From assembly GCA_045804965.1 (NCBI GenBank), contig JBJMMD010000025.1:124001-188000 (forward strand): 64,000 bases of DNA. The letters are read 5' to 3'. The translations under genes and the position numbers were made by a program. Shown here piece after piece: positions 9,162-18,230 of the stretch (within the stretch, counting starts at the first letter, position 1; the number at the start of each line of letters is the position of its first letter). The notes beneath the pieces were generated by a model. It saw nothing but the letters and a program-made list of their open reading frames with translations. It was not told where the DNA came from and ran no database searches. This DNA comes from CAVTUU01 sp045804965 (GTDB lineage: Bacteria; Chloroflexota; Chloroflexia; Thermomicrobiales; UBA6265).

Positions 9162-10310
9162 GTGCGGACTTCGGCGGATGCCGTCATTATCGGCGCGGGG
9201 ATTATGGGATGCGCGATCGCCCATGCCCTCGCCGAACAGGGTCTGACCGATATTGTCGTGTTGGAACAGAATCTGATCGGTCGCGGGGCGACCGCGGACG
9301 CAGCCGGCGGTATTCGCCAGCAGTTTTCGACCGAGACCAATATCAAGTTAGCGACCTATTCCGTGCGGGTGTGGGAGAGTTATAAAGAGCGATTCGGGAT
9401 CGACATCGGTCTACGCCAACAGGGCTATCTCTTTCTCCTCACGGATCCGGCCGAAGAAGTCATATTCCGGGCCAATCTAGCGTTGCAACAGCGTCTTGGT
9501 GTTCCGGCACGATGGGTGGTACCGGAAGAAATCGCGGAGATCAATCCATACATCGTGCTTGACGACGTAATTGGCGGCACGTTTTGCCCGGAGGATGGTT
9601 GGGCTGACACTTATGGCGCGACTGTAGGCTTCGCCCAGGCGGCGCGGCGGCTCGGTGTGGAAATCGTCGAGGAAACCCAGGCGACTGGAATCACCCTGAA
9701 TCACGGCCGCGTGACCGCGGTCCGGGCAAACGGTGAGTCTGTTTCGACCCCGCTCGCGATTATCTGCGCCGGTCCGCAAACGCGGCTCGTGGGCAAACTC
9801 GCGGGCGTTGATATTCCCGTCGATCCTTATCGCCGGATGAGCTTTATCACCGAGCCGTTTTGGGCGCTATCGCCGACATTGCCGATGACGATCGAGTTCG
9901 CCTCAGGGTTGTATTTCCATCCTGAAAGCCGAGGGTTCCTCTTCGGCATGGCTGATCGCAACGAGCCGAGCACGTTCAACAAGACGGTCGACGAAGAGTG
10001 GATGATCACAAACGTTGAAGCGCTCGTGAACCGCGCTCCCGCGTTTGCTGAGGCCAACGTGATGCGCGGTTGGGCCGGCTTCTACGAAATCACGCCGGAC
10101 GACAATCCGGTGCTCGGCTTCGTGGGCGAGCTCGAAGGTCTGGCGGTAGCTGCAGGTTTCAGCGGCCACGGATTTATGCAGGGGCCAGCCATCGGCGCCT
10201 GCATTTCGGAACTGATCCTCGAAGGAGAGGCGAAAACGGTTGATATTAGTCCGTTCCGCCCATCGCGCTTCCAGGAAGGCGCGTTGGCCCAGGAACACAA
10301 TGTGATATAG
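9162..10310 (+). CDS. FAD-dependent oxidoreductase, DAO/sarcosine oxidase beta-like
   Basis: A 382-residue DAO-family flavoprotein. The ADP-binding motif AVIIGAGIMGCAIAHALAEQG is at the N-terminus, followed by the glutamate-ending strand VVLEQN and the AAGGIRQQFS segment typical of sarcosine oxidase beta or glycine/proline oxidases. The C-terminal WAGFYEITPDDNPVLG and GFSGHGFMQGPAIG segments match the family's FAD-closing region. A GTG at 9162, 7 bases after GAGGAG, is preferred over the ATG at 9147, which overlaps that site. It probably oxidises a secondary amino acid to the imine. The gene is monocistronic-looking or leads the next two genes. Confidence 0.85.
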   Translation: MRTSADAVIIGAGIMGCAIAHALAEQGLTDIVVLEQNLIGRGATADAAGGIRQQFSTETNIKLATYSVRVWESYKERFGIDIGLRQQGYLFLLTDPAEEVIFRANLALQQRLGVPARWVVPEEIAEINPYIVLDDVIGGTFCPEDGWADTYGATVGFAQAARRLGVEIVEETQATGITLNHGRVTAVRANGESVSTPLAIICAGPQTRLVGKLAGVDIPVDPYRRMSFITEPFWALSPTLPMTIEFASGLYFHPESRGFLFGMADRNEPSTFNKTVDEEWMITNVEALVNRAPAFAEANVMRGWAGFYEITPDDNPVLGFVGELEGLAVAAGFSGHGFMQGPAIGACISELILEGEAKTVDISPFRPSRFQEGALAQEHNVI

Positions 10311-10335
10311 GACCGGGCCATTCGGGAGGTAAGGT

Positions 10336-10821
10336 GTGGCAGACGGCGATTCGGGTGGGGGAGTGCGAGAGTTTGACGAATACGGTACCGAGGAACTCCT
10401 CGAGCAAGCTCGAGCCAACGCCCAGGCGGCGTTGATCGCGACGATCAGGTTCCTCCAGCAGCAAGGGATCCCAGTTGAAAAGTGGACAGAGTCGATCGGA
10501 CACACCTTCGCCCTGGGATGGGAAGCGGCCGAGGGTTGGGACGACGCCGGCGAGTTTCTCGACTCGATGTTGACGAACCTTCGCGCGATTGGCGCCGACG
10601 TGGTCGAAGCCGATCTGGGCAACGACCATGCGCGCGCCGTGATCGAGGGTTTTCCCGATCCCGATCTTTGCGCGCTGTTTGAGGTCGATCAGGCCACGGT
10701 CGCTAAGTTCCATGATGCCTCGGCGGCCATCGCCCGAGACATTGGCCTGACGTGGTCATGGGATCTCGACGACGCTGGTCGGACCCGGATTTCGGTCGAC
10801 AAGCCCGCAGCTGGCGCTTAA
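10336..10821 (+). CDS. Hypothetical protein, coupled to DUF503
   Basis: A 161-residue acidic soluble protein that I do not recognise. The start is GTG, preceded by a GGGAGG-rich site. The N-terminal half is helical (EELLEQARANAQAALIATIR) and the protein is rich in Trp/Asp near the C-terminus (TWSWDLDDAG). There is no signal peptide or membrane segment. Its stop codon directly abuts the ATG of the DUF503 gene, so the two are almost certainly translated together. No function can be given. Confidence 0.7.
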   Translation: MADGDSGGGVREFDEYGTEELLEQARANAQAALIATIRFLQQQGIPVEKWTESIGHTFALGWEAAEGWDDAGEFLDSMLTNLRAIGADVVEADLGNDHARAVIEGFPDPDLCALFEVDQATVAKFHDASAAIARDIGLTWSWDLDDAGRTRISVDKPAAGA

Positions 10822-11124
10822 ATGGCTATTACCATCGGGATTGCCAGAATCACGCTCTATTTGGACGAGAGTTTTTCGCTGAAGGACAAGCGCCACGTCA
10901 TTCGTTCGATCATTCAACGTGTCCGAAATAAGTTCAACGTGTCAATTGCGGAAGTCGGCGATCTCAACGATATGCGGGTCGCCAGCATCGTCGCCGTTTG
11001 TGTGAGCAATAGCTCACCCCATGTCGACGAGATGCTGGCGAGAGTCATCTCTTTCATCGAGCGGAACGTTGAGGTCGGTGTCCTCGGCGAAATAGACACC
11101 GAGCTCATCCACGCTGGGAACTAA
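10822..11124 (+). CDS. DUF503 (YlxP-like) family protein
   Basis: A 100-residue ferredoxin-fold protein of the DUF503/YlxP family. Visible family features are the strand TIGIARITLYL, the LKDKRHVIRSIIQRVRNKFNVSIAEV segment, and a C-terminal helix SFIERNVEVGV. Family members often lie in the nusA-infB-rbfA region and are suspected to help ribosome maturation, but here the gene follows an unknown acidic protein instead. Length is normal for the family. Confidence 0.85.
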   Translation: MAITIGIARITLYLDESFSLKDKRHVIRSIIQRVRNKFNVSIAEVGDLNDMRVASIVAVCVSNSSPHVDEMLARVISFIERNVEVGVLGEIDTELIHAGN

Positions 11125-13985
11125 CCGTTCCCTGGCGTCGGACTCGCCTCCGGACTGCCGACCGGGCTCGAAGGCGGATTTGCCGCCGGTGTGCCCTGGC
11201 CCGGTGCCCCCTCTCCAGCCGGGGGCAGTTCGGGGACATAGCGGAAGACCGCGCTCTTGCCACCGTCGGTAATCAACACTGATCCGTCGGTCGCCGCCGC
11301 GACGCCGAATGGCTGGGTGAGTTTTTCACTCCCGATCTGACCAATTGACGAGAGATGCTGCCCCGCCGGCGAAAAGACTTCGACCGTGCCGGTGGCAGAT
11401 GACGTCGCGTAGATGTTGCCATCCGAACCGATCGCCAGGTACGGCTGGAAGAACTGCTGATTCTTCCAGGCGTCTACCGGCCATTGCGCTTGTGGCGAGC
11501 CATCGACCGAGAAAACGCTGATCCGGCCGTTGTTGGTATCGGCGACGTAAACCAGACCCTTCTCGTCGATCGCAATGCCAACTGGTTCGATGAATTGGCT
11601 GGGACTGGTGCCGTTGCCGCCGAACGCGCGTTTGAACGCGCCGTCGAGACCGAAGACTTGCACTCGCTCGTTCCCGGTATCGACGACGTAAATCTCGTCG
11701 TTATAGATGGCGACACCGCGCGGACCGAAGAACTTGCCGGGTTGATCGCTCGCGTTGGGGGAGTCGTTCGTATTCCCGAACTCACCGAACGCATTCACTT
11801 TGCGGCCCGAACTGTCCAACACGACGATGCGGTGATTCCAGGTGTCGCAGACATAGATCAGACCATTTGGTCCGGTCGCGATGCCGGTCGGTCCGCCCGC
11901 GTCGGTCTGAGCGAACGAGACGTTGCCCCCGGTTTCACCGCCCCAAATCCCCACGAACTCGCCGGTCGCATTGAAGCTTTCAACCCGGTTGTTGCCACTG
12001 TCGACAACGTAAACTGAGCCGTCGGTCGGCGAGACCGCGATCCCGCGGGGCTGGTCAAACTGGCCGCGGCCTGTACCCGATCCCGGCCGCTCGAACAAGT
12101 TGAAGGGCCCGGTGTTCGGATAGACCTTCGCCGTCAACTCCTGGTTGAGACCGACGGCGATCTTGGCCGGCGCGGGCGGAGTGTTGGGTTCGCGATACAG
12201 GATGTAATCGAGATCGGTGACCCACCCCGAGTACGAGCCCGGCACCCGATTGACCGTATTGTAGTCACGCGGGGTGTATCCCGCCTCTTGCATTCCCGCA
12301 TCATCGGGGGCGATCACGATCTGAGCGCTGCTCTGCGTTGCCTGGCCTTCGGCGACGAGCCCGGCATCCGGGAACTCGCGGAAATACCAGCGGTACGGTG
12401 ATTCCACTCGGCGATCGATGGCGACCGAAAGCCCATGCCCGCCGGTCGGGTCGCGAACCGAGGTGTTGGTGACGGTGACGTCACGCGACAGCCGCATCAG
12501 GCGATCAACGAGCGGTTTCACCGCCGCAGTCGATGTCTCGGCCGCTAGCATTTCCGTGCCTTCGTCGGCATCAAAAAAGCTCGAAAGCACGGTTGATCGA
12601 AGGGTGTATGCGCCGAAGAAGAGCGCGAGCACAAGCAGGATCATGACGATCGGTTGCGCCTGTTTTCCGGTCGCCAATTCGGCACGAAACAGGGAGACGC
12701 AGGCGAACAGAAGCGGGATGACAACCAAGACGCCAACGATGGCCGCTTCGAGGATCGCCTGAGTCTGGTTCGCCGCATTATCGATGCGCTTGATCAAGAC
12801 CACGAATGCGACGGATGCAATCACGAAACCGATCAACGAGAGCAGAAGGGCACCTCCGCGGCCGTAGAGAGTCTCGTTCAGATCGATGGCCGCGATCGTT
12901 TCGCCAAGGCCAATGCCGGCGAGCAAAATGAGCGGAAGCGCAACGATCGCGGCTTGGTCGGGTGCGCGACCGGAGCTGAAGCTGACCAGCAAGAGCGACG
13001 CGGCAAACCAGCCGGCAAAGAAGGTCCAGGAGAGTTGTTCGGGCTCGCTTGTACTCTCGCGACTGATGACGACGACCGCGAAAACGAGGGCCAGGATTTC
13101 ATAGACGAGCAAGGCGAGGACGAAGAATTGGGTCGGCGTATTGCTCCCCGCTGTCGTCATCAGCCGAGCCCAGTCGGCGAACGTTTCGCCGATGCCGCGC
13201 AGGGCGTTGAGATCGCTCAGAAACCGGCTGAAGAGCAAAATGATGGTGACGACGAAGCCGTTTAGGGCCATCAACATCGCACTCGGTGTGCTCGAGAACC
13301 CGCGCATCGATCTGCGAATCGCGCCATCGCCTGTGCGGTCGAACATCGAGGCGGCAAGACCGCCAACCGCAAGTGAGATCAGCGTGGTAATCGCAAGCGG
13401 GCCTGAAGCGAGCATGATGCCGACCGCGACTCCGCACAAGAGCGACCAGGCAAGCCGAGAGCCGGCGGTTCGCTCGACATCGCCAAGTCTTAGCAACGAA
13501 ACGAGCAGGAGCATCGCGCCGAACGCAACACCAATGGCCGGATCGACTACGCGCGAGGCATAGACGAGCGTCGGCGACAAGGCGGCGAGCGCGGCCATGC
13601 CGATCGTGCCCGCTCGGCTCACGTATGGCCGCAATCCAGCGATGAGCAAGACCAAACCAAGACCTAGGAGCGCGGACATGACCCGGGCAACCGAGTCGGT
13701 CGCGCCAAACAGGAAAAACGCAAACGCTTGCAAGACTGTAAGCAGCGGCGCCGTGTTTGGAATACTGCGGCCAGGGTCGCTGGCCGCGCCGCGGAAGAGG
13801 GACCAGGCGTTGAATGCGCGGTGGGCCTCGTCGGGCGAGAGCGCCCAAACGTCAAGTTGGAGGAATCGCACCGCGACTGCGAAGACGACGATGACAGCCC
13901 AAGCAATCGCTGTCCAGTTCACCACCGTAAGGTCGATGGTGCGGTCAAGCAGCGCTGGTCGCGATTGTTCAGAGTGCTCAGCCAT
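11121..13985 (-). CDS. Multi-TM GT39-like protein with C-terminal NHL beta-propeller
   Basis: A 954-residue integral membrane protein. Residues 1-480 contain about 12 hydrophobic segments and an early extracytoplasmic loop with D52-E53 in SPDEAHRAF, the acidic pair expected for the catalytic region of GT39/ArnT-like lipid-sugar glycosyltransferases. Residues 480-635 are a soluble region. Residues 637-905 hold about six NHL-type repeats (for example GRGQFDQPRGIAV and VYVVDSGNNRVESF), predicted to fold as a propeller outside the cell. The C-terminus is a Pro/Ser/Gly tail. It has ATG with GAGG seven bases upstream and follows the Agl23-like gene after about 70 bases. It likely acts in surface glycan or lipid-linked sugar handling; no substrate is known. 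Confidence 0.8.
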   Translation of the reverse strand: MAEHSEQSRPALLDRTIDLTVVNWTAIAWAVIVVFAVAVRFLQLDVWALSPDEAHRAFNAWSLFRGAASDPGRSIPNTAPLLTVLQAFAFFLFGATDSVARVMSALLGLGLVLLIAGLRPYVSRAGTIGMAALAALSPTLVYASRVVDPAIGVAFGAMLLLVSLLRLGDVERTAGSRLAWSLLCGVAVGIMLASGPLAITTLISLAVGGLAASMFDRTGDGAIRRSMRGFSSTPSAMLMALNGFVVTIILLFSRFLSDLNALRGIGETFADWARLMTTAGSNTPTQFFVLALLVYEILALVFAVVVISRESTSEPEQLSWTFFAGWFAASLLLVSFSSGRAPDQAAIVALPLILLAGIGLGETIAAIDLNETLYGRGGALLLSLIGFVIASVAFVVLIKRIDNAANQTQAILEAAIVGVLVVIPLLFACVSLFRAELATGKQAQPIVMILLVLALFFGAYTLRSTVLSSFFDADEGTEMLAAETSTAAVKPLVDRLMRLSRDVTVTNTSVRDPTGGHGLSVAIDRRVESPYRWYFREFPDAGLVAEGQATQSSAQIVIAPDDAGMQEAGYTPRDYNTVNRVPGSYSGWVTDLDYILYREPNTPPAPAKIAVGLNQELTAKVYPNTGPFNLFERPGSGTGRGQFDQPRGIAVSPTDGSVYVVDSGNNRVESFNATGEFVGIWGGETGGNVSFAQTDAGGPTGIATGPNGLIYVCDTWNHRIVVLDSSGRKVNAFGEFGNTNDSPNASDQPGKFFGPRGVAIYNDEIYVVDTGNERVQVFGLDGAFKRAFGGNGTSPSQFIEPVGIAIDEKGLVYVADTNNGRISVFSVDGSPQAQWPVDAWKNQQFFQPYLAIGSDGNIYATSSATGTVEVFSPAGQHLSSIGQIGSEKLTQPFGVAAATDGSVLITDGGKSAVFRYVPELPPAGEGAPGQGTPAANPPSSPVGSPEASPTPGNG

Positions 13986-14057
13986 TCAATTCCTCAAACA
14001 TGACGTCCTCAACGCTGATCGACATTGGCGCGGTCCAGCCGTGAACGAAGGCGATCG

Positions 14058-16748
14058 CTAATAGCGAGTTCCGTTGAAATAGGGCAACAAATCATTTCGC
14101 ACGTACATCGTGAATCGATACTGCCCGATCGAGGCCGGAAGATCGCGGTACATTACTAGCCGGTAAGCCTTTTGCTCGCCTTCCGGCGTGAAGAGCGTCC
14201 CGACCGCGTCAGCGACCGATCCAAGTACTTGGATCGGACCGTGAGCCGCCGCGGGGTCTTTCCACGCGGAGCGCCCAGGCTCGATCTCGGGAGCAATCGC
14301 GAATGCGCGATAGGTTTGGTCCTCCGGGTACCACCAGCGGAGCACGTATTCCTGCGGGGTGTAGTCCTTAAGCTGAGCTTCAACTTGAGCCTTGTTATCG
14401 TTGGCGACCAGCACAATCGGGACATCGCCCGGCGGAGTCGTCAGGGTGGTCCCGAAGAAGCGCTTGTTGGGGTAATCACGGAGGTACCATTGCATTGGCC
14501 ACGAGACGCCCGAGTCGTACCAAATTGCGAGTCCGTTGCCGCCGGTTAATTCCGCGGAGAGTCGGTCGATATCGTTCATCATCATGGTGACGTCGGGCGA
14601 CGTTTGGGTGTAGACAAGCATATCCTTCGGCACATCGCCTTCGAGGTAGGTGAGTCGCCATTCAGCATGGACCTGTAACAGCGAAAGCAGGATGACGAGC
14701 GAGACCAACACCGCCTGCCCGGCCCGGCGCGGACCGCGCCATATGAAGCCGGCAGCGCAGACAAGGATCGCCAGCGTCGGCGCGATCGCCAGCCACCACC
14801 AGTGATCGACGTCGTACTTAGTCAACGAGCGTTCCCACTGATTCAAGCCGTTCTTGACGAATTGGCCTTCCGTAAGGCGCCCGGCAATGAAGAACCAGCC
14901 GAACGCGAGGGCGATGAGTGAACCGGCAATGGCCCAATCCGCCGCGCCGAAAAGACGAGCGGTTTGACCTTCCGCGTGCTTGGCGCGGGCAACTTCGATC
15001 GCCCGATCGATCATCCCGCCGACGAACACCGCGGCGAGGAGGATGCCGGGAAGGGCGATGTGGGTGACAAGCCAGGGCATCTTCTCGCCGGCCAGGGAAA
15101 GCCCGGCGAACACGATCACGAACCAGGTGACGAGAAAGAGCCGAAAGAAAAGATTCCGCCCACCGTCCCAACGCCCGGTCAGGGCACCGAGGGAACGCCA
15201 GAGCGTGGCAACGATCGCCAGCAGGCCTAACGTCGCGGCGACGAACTCGTACTGGGGAAACAGGAGCAGAAAATAGAACCAAGGCTGATCGCCGCGGCGA
15301 ACATCGTGCTGGCCCAGCCAGTAGAGGAGCGTGCCATTTGTGGCGTAGGTCGACGTTGCGAGACCGTGCAGGTTCGTGTAGAGACTGGTGAAGAGGGCAG
15401 TGAAGAGAATGGCTGCAACGATGATCGCGACCAGCAGCCCGTAGCGGTCGGCCCACGCACGCCGCACGGCGTCATCGACCGAGCCAGGCTCGGCTCCCTC
15501 CAGCGTCGCCGCGACGATTCCCTCCTCCTGCATCACTTCTGGCTCCGCGGCAGACTGGAGCGCAAATCGAAGCGCAACCAGAAACCCAACGAAGACCAGG
15601 GCGAGACCGATGATCAGCGGGTTCTCGAAGACGTTGTGGACGTAATAATCAATCTCTTGCTGGCGTGTCGGATTCTGCCAGGGGATATCGAGAAATCTTG
15701 TGTGGTACTTCTGAGGCATGATCAGGTACACGACGGCGAAACCGACGAAACCGGCGACGTGGACGCCGATCACCGTTTTCGCCGCCTCAGGTCGAGTCGT
15801 TCGCCAGTAGTTGGCGCGATTCCAAATCAAGGCGCAATAGAGAAAGATAAAGTAGGCGAAGAGGATCGCGAAGATGACTTCGTGGTTTGTGAGCAGGAGC
15901 GCAGTCGTGGCGAATCCACCAATCAACCAACGCCGTTCGGGCATCTCGATGTAGCGCACGATGCAGGTGAAGAGCGCCAAGGTGCCGACGATCGTGAAAA
16001 TGTCATGCCGAATGTAGCGGCTCATGTAAAAGAGTGACGGCGAGATCAAGAGAAAGAACGACGCCGAAAGCGCTCCCCAGCGGCCAAGAAAGCGTGTGCC
16101 GCGCAAGAAGTAGGGGAGACCAACCAGTATGACGCCGAAGATTGCCGGCGCGTATCTGCTCGTTGCGTCGCTGTCCCCAAACAGGAAGAAGATCAGCGCT
16201 TCGATATGGAACAAAAACGGACCGTGCATGAGCGGATGGTGCCGGTAGCCGCCGCCCGTCTCATAGACCCAGGAATAGTAAGCGTGGAGGCTCTCGTCGT
16301 GATGCAGCGCGCGCGACCCAAGATCCCAAAATCTCGTGATCGCCGCCAGAAAGATGAACAGGACGTAGAGCCCGGATTCCACGGTGAGCCGGGGAGTCCA
16401 GCCGGCCGAACTCAAAATCCCAAGATCGCGCCTAGTAGCCGTCCCTTCCTCTGAAAGAAGCGCCGTGTGATGGCCATCTGCTGGACGCCGTTCTTCGGCA
16501 CTTGGTCGTTGCCGGGTGCCCGGTCTCGGCAAGGTGGTCGCGCCGGCAACGCCTCCGCCAGCCGCGCTCAATGCTGCGCCGGCTGGAAGATCTTGGTTAT
16601 GCTGCTGGTCCCGCTGGGTTCGCGGAGTGCGTTTACGTTCGCGCAAGCTGTCCTCGCGGCGAATTAGTCGCCGTTCTCGCCAATCCGAGAAACGGCTCTT
16701 GCCATCGGTTCCCCGGGTTGCAGGAGTATACGATGCCTCTGCTTCCAT
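14058..16748 (-). CDS. TIGR03663/Agl23-like multi-TM membrane protein
   Basis: A long polytopic membrane protein matching the TIGR03663 (flippase activity-associated Agl23-like) type: the motif ALHHDESLHAYYSWVYETGG follows TM1, then HPLMHGPFLFHIEALIFFLFG. The acidic pair in HHDES (about D151-E152) sits where GT39/oligosaccharyltransferase relatives keep their catalytic acid. About 13 TM segments are followed by a C-terminal soluble domain from about residue 690. The first 110 residues are polar and poorly ordered. The start is uncertain: the ATG at 16748 falls 45 bases after the stop of the SH3-like gene, whereas the longest frame (16832) would overlap that gene. Probably part of a surface glycosylation operon. 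Confidence 0.8.
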   Translation of the reverse strand: MEAEASYTPATRGTDGKSRFSDWRERRLIRREDSLRERKRTPRTQRDQQHNQDLPAGAALSAAGGGVAGATTLPRPGTRQRPSAEERRPADGHHTALLSEEGTATRRDLGILSSAGWTPRLTVESGLYVLFIFLAAITRFWDLGSRALHHDESLHAYYSWVYETGGGYRHHPLMHGPFLFHIEALIFFLFGDSDATSRYAPAIFGVILVGLPYFLRGTRFLGRWGALSASFFLLISPSLFYMSRYIRHDIFTIVGTLALFTCIVRYIEMPERRWLIGGFATTALLLTNHEVIFAILFAYFIFLYCALIWNRANYWRTTRPEAAKTVIGVHVAGFVGFAVVYLIMPQKYHTRFLDIPWQNPTRQQEIDYYVHNVFENPLIIGLALVFVGFLVALRFALQSAAEPEVMQEEGIVAATLEGAEPGSVDDAVRRAWADRYGLLVAIIVAAILFTALFTSLYTNLHGLATSTYATNGTLLYWLGQHDVRRGDQPWFYFLLLFPQYEFVAATLGLLAIVATLWRSLGALTGRWDGGRNLFFRLFLVTWFVIVFAGLSLAGEKMPWLVTHIALPGILLAAVFVGGMIDRAIEVARAKHAEGQTARLFGAADWAIAGSLIALAFGWFFIAGRLTEGQFVKNGLNQWERSLTKYDVDHWWWLAIAPTLAILVCAAGFIWRGPRRAGQAVLVSLVILLSLLQVHAEWRLTYLEGDVPKDMLVYTQTSPDVTMMMNDIDRLSAELTGGNGLAIWYDSGVSWPMQWYLRDYPNKRFFGTTLTTPPGDVPIVLVANDNKAQVEAQLKDYTPQEYVLRWWYPEDQTYRAFAIAPEIEPGRSAWKDPAAAHGPIQVLGSVADAVGTLFTPEGEQKAYRLVMYRDLPASIGQYRFTMYVRNDLLPYFNGTRY

Positions 16749-16792
16749 AGACCACGACGCTTTCCAGCGAATGCTTGTGCTCGTGCTTGAGC

Positions 16793-17467
16793 CTATTGTT
16801 GAGGTGATCGGGTATCTGACTGCGGCAGCCAACCCGCCCGCCCATCATTGGTTTGAACGCGCAGCCAGCGCTGCCCGGTTCCATCCGTCGCCGAATCGAG
16901 CACGGTGAGGCCGGTGGTGGGCACGACAAGATTCGGTGGATCGTTGGTCGCGGTGGCCTCGATGTGGGGCAGCAGCGTCACTTCGTGCCCAACCGATATG
17001 GCCGTGGTCGAGATGACCCAAGCGGTTGTGGTTGGCCCGGCCGTTGGTGTGCCCGCCGGACTTGCCAGAACCGAAGCAACAGTCGGCGCGTTCGCTTCGT
17101 CGCGCAGAAAACTGCTCCCAGCCGAAATCGCGAGCGTGAAGCATGCGGCGATCACCGCCGCCAGCGCGACCCTGCGCCAAGAGAGCTGCGTCCAGAGCGT
17201 AGGAGAGGTCTTTGTGATGCCAAGACTGGCTGACGAGGACCGCGAGGATAGCCTGCGGCTCACGGCTTCACTGAGGAGGTTATCGCGAAGTTGCGCCACA
17301 AACGTCGGTTCGGGATCCGGCGCATCGTCACAAGCAAGAAGTTGTGCCAGCTGTTTGAGTTCAGGTGTGTCGAGCGCGGGCTCTTCTGCCGGGGGGCCGA
17401 GGACTCGTCGATCCCACGCGGAATTGAGCGCTTCGGCGGCGCGAACTTCGTCAGAATTGCTCGCCAT
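16793..17467 (-). CDS. Single-pass membrane protein with C-terminal SH3-like domain; possible anti-sigma factor
   Basis: A 224-residue protein: cytoplasmic N-terminus of about 105 residues, one TM segment (ALAAVIAACFTLAISAG), an Ala/Pro/Thr linker, and a C-terminal bacterial SH3-like domain (VGHEVTLLPHIEAT to RWLRVQTNDGRAGWLP). The ATG at 17467 has GGAGGGA 3-4 bases upstream and overlaps the 3' end of the ECF sigma gene by 17 bases. This coupling and topology are typical of anti-sigma factors, with the external SH3 domain as sensor, but no zinc-binding ZAS motif is visible, so the anti-sigma role is inference. Confidence 0.75.
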   Translation of the reverse strand: MASNSDEVRAAEALNSAWDRRVLGPPAEEPALDTPELKQLAQLLACDDAPDPEPTFVAQLRDNLLSEAVSRRLSSRSSSASLGITKTSPTLWTQLSWRRVALAAVIAACFTLAISAGSSFLRDEANAPTVASVLASPAGTPTAGPTTTAWVISTTAISVGHEVTLLPHIEATATNDPPNLVVPTTGLTVLDSATDGTGQRWLRVQTNDGRAGWLPQSDTRSPQQ

Positions 17468-18068
17468 TGATCCCTCCTGGCTCGCAAGCGGAGAGCTCGG
17501 ACCGTAAACGCCGCATGGCGCGCAATTGCAGCATCTTGATCGCCGGCACGGACCGCTCCATAACCGCGGCGATCTCCGCGCCGCTGAGACCGGAAAGCCG
17601 AAACTCCACGACACGCCTCTGGTCGCTGGGCAGACAATCGAGCAGCGCAACGATGCGAGCCCGTTCGTCCTGCATTAGGGCGACCGCTTCGGGTCCTGGT
17701 TGCGGATCTGCCGTCGGCATGTCTTCCGGCAACGGCTCAAACCGCGGCCGCCGGGCCTGATTGATCACCACGTTGTGCGCGATCGTGAAGAGCCAGGCCG
17801 GAAACGATCCGCCGCCAAAACCCGACATTCCTTCGAACGCGCGGGTGAAGGTTTGACTCATTGCGTCCTCTGCCAACTCCCGATTACCAGTACGCCGGTA
17901 GCAATAGCGAAAGATTGCCGTTGCAAATCGGTCATACAGTTCGCCAAACGCGGCTCGATCGCTCGCGGCCCTCGCGGCAAGACTCGCAATGTGGTCGCGC
18001 TCGCGCTGATCGTGACTCACTCGTCTCCCCGCACGGCGAACCGTTCCTTCCGTCAATTGGTCAGACAC
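17451..18068 (-). CDS. ECF RNA polymerase sigma factor
   Basis: A 205-residue sigma-70 family member with region 2 (FGELYDRFATAIFRYCYRR, then ELAEDAMSQTFTRAFEG) and region 4 with a helix-turn-helix (LPSDQRRVVEFRLSGLSGAE, then IAAVMERSVPAIKMLQLRAM). Regions 1.1 and 3 are lacking, as in ECF factors. The GTG start shows no clear Shine-Dalgarno site and could be displaced. It heads a minus-strand cluster with the SH3-like membrane protein and the two big membrane proteins, so it likely controls envelope functions. Divergent from the ammonium transporter. Confidence 0.9.
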   Translation of the reverse strand: MSDQLTEGTVRRAGRRVSHDQRERDHIASLAARAASDRAAFGELYDRFATAIFRYCYRRTGNRELAEDAMSQTFTRAFEGMSGFGGGSFPAWLFTIAHNVVINQARRPRFEPLPEDMPTADPQPGPEAVALMQDERARIVALLDCLPSDQRRVVEFRLSGLSGAEIAAVMERSVPAIKMLQLRAMRRLRSELSACEPGGINGEQF

Positions 18069-18070
18069 AT

Positions 18071-18084
18071 TGAATGGTCATTCA
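18071..18084. promoter_or_regulatory. Inverted repeat at the sigma gene start
   Basis: TGAATG-GT-CATTCA, a perfect 6-bp inverted repeat, sits directly upstream of the sigma-factor GTG start in the divergent region shared with the ammonium transporter. It could be an operator, but only one copy is present. Confidence 0.25.
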
Positions 18085-18230
18085 GTAACGCCCATCCCTG
18101 CCATTTCCGCGAATTGTGCAGAATCGACAAAACCCCATGCGCGTTTGGTTTGGCTCGCACGTATCGCGTGGTGTCGCTTCTTCCTAGACTAGCAATAGCG
18201 ATCGAGCTGGACTTGGGGGAGGGCGAGCGC

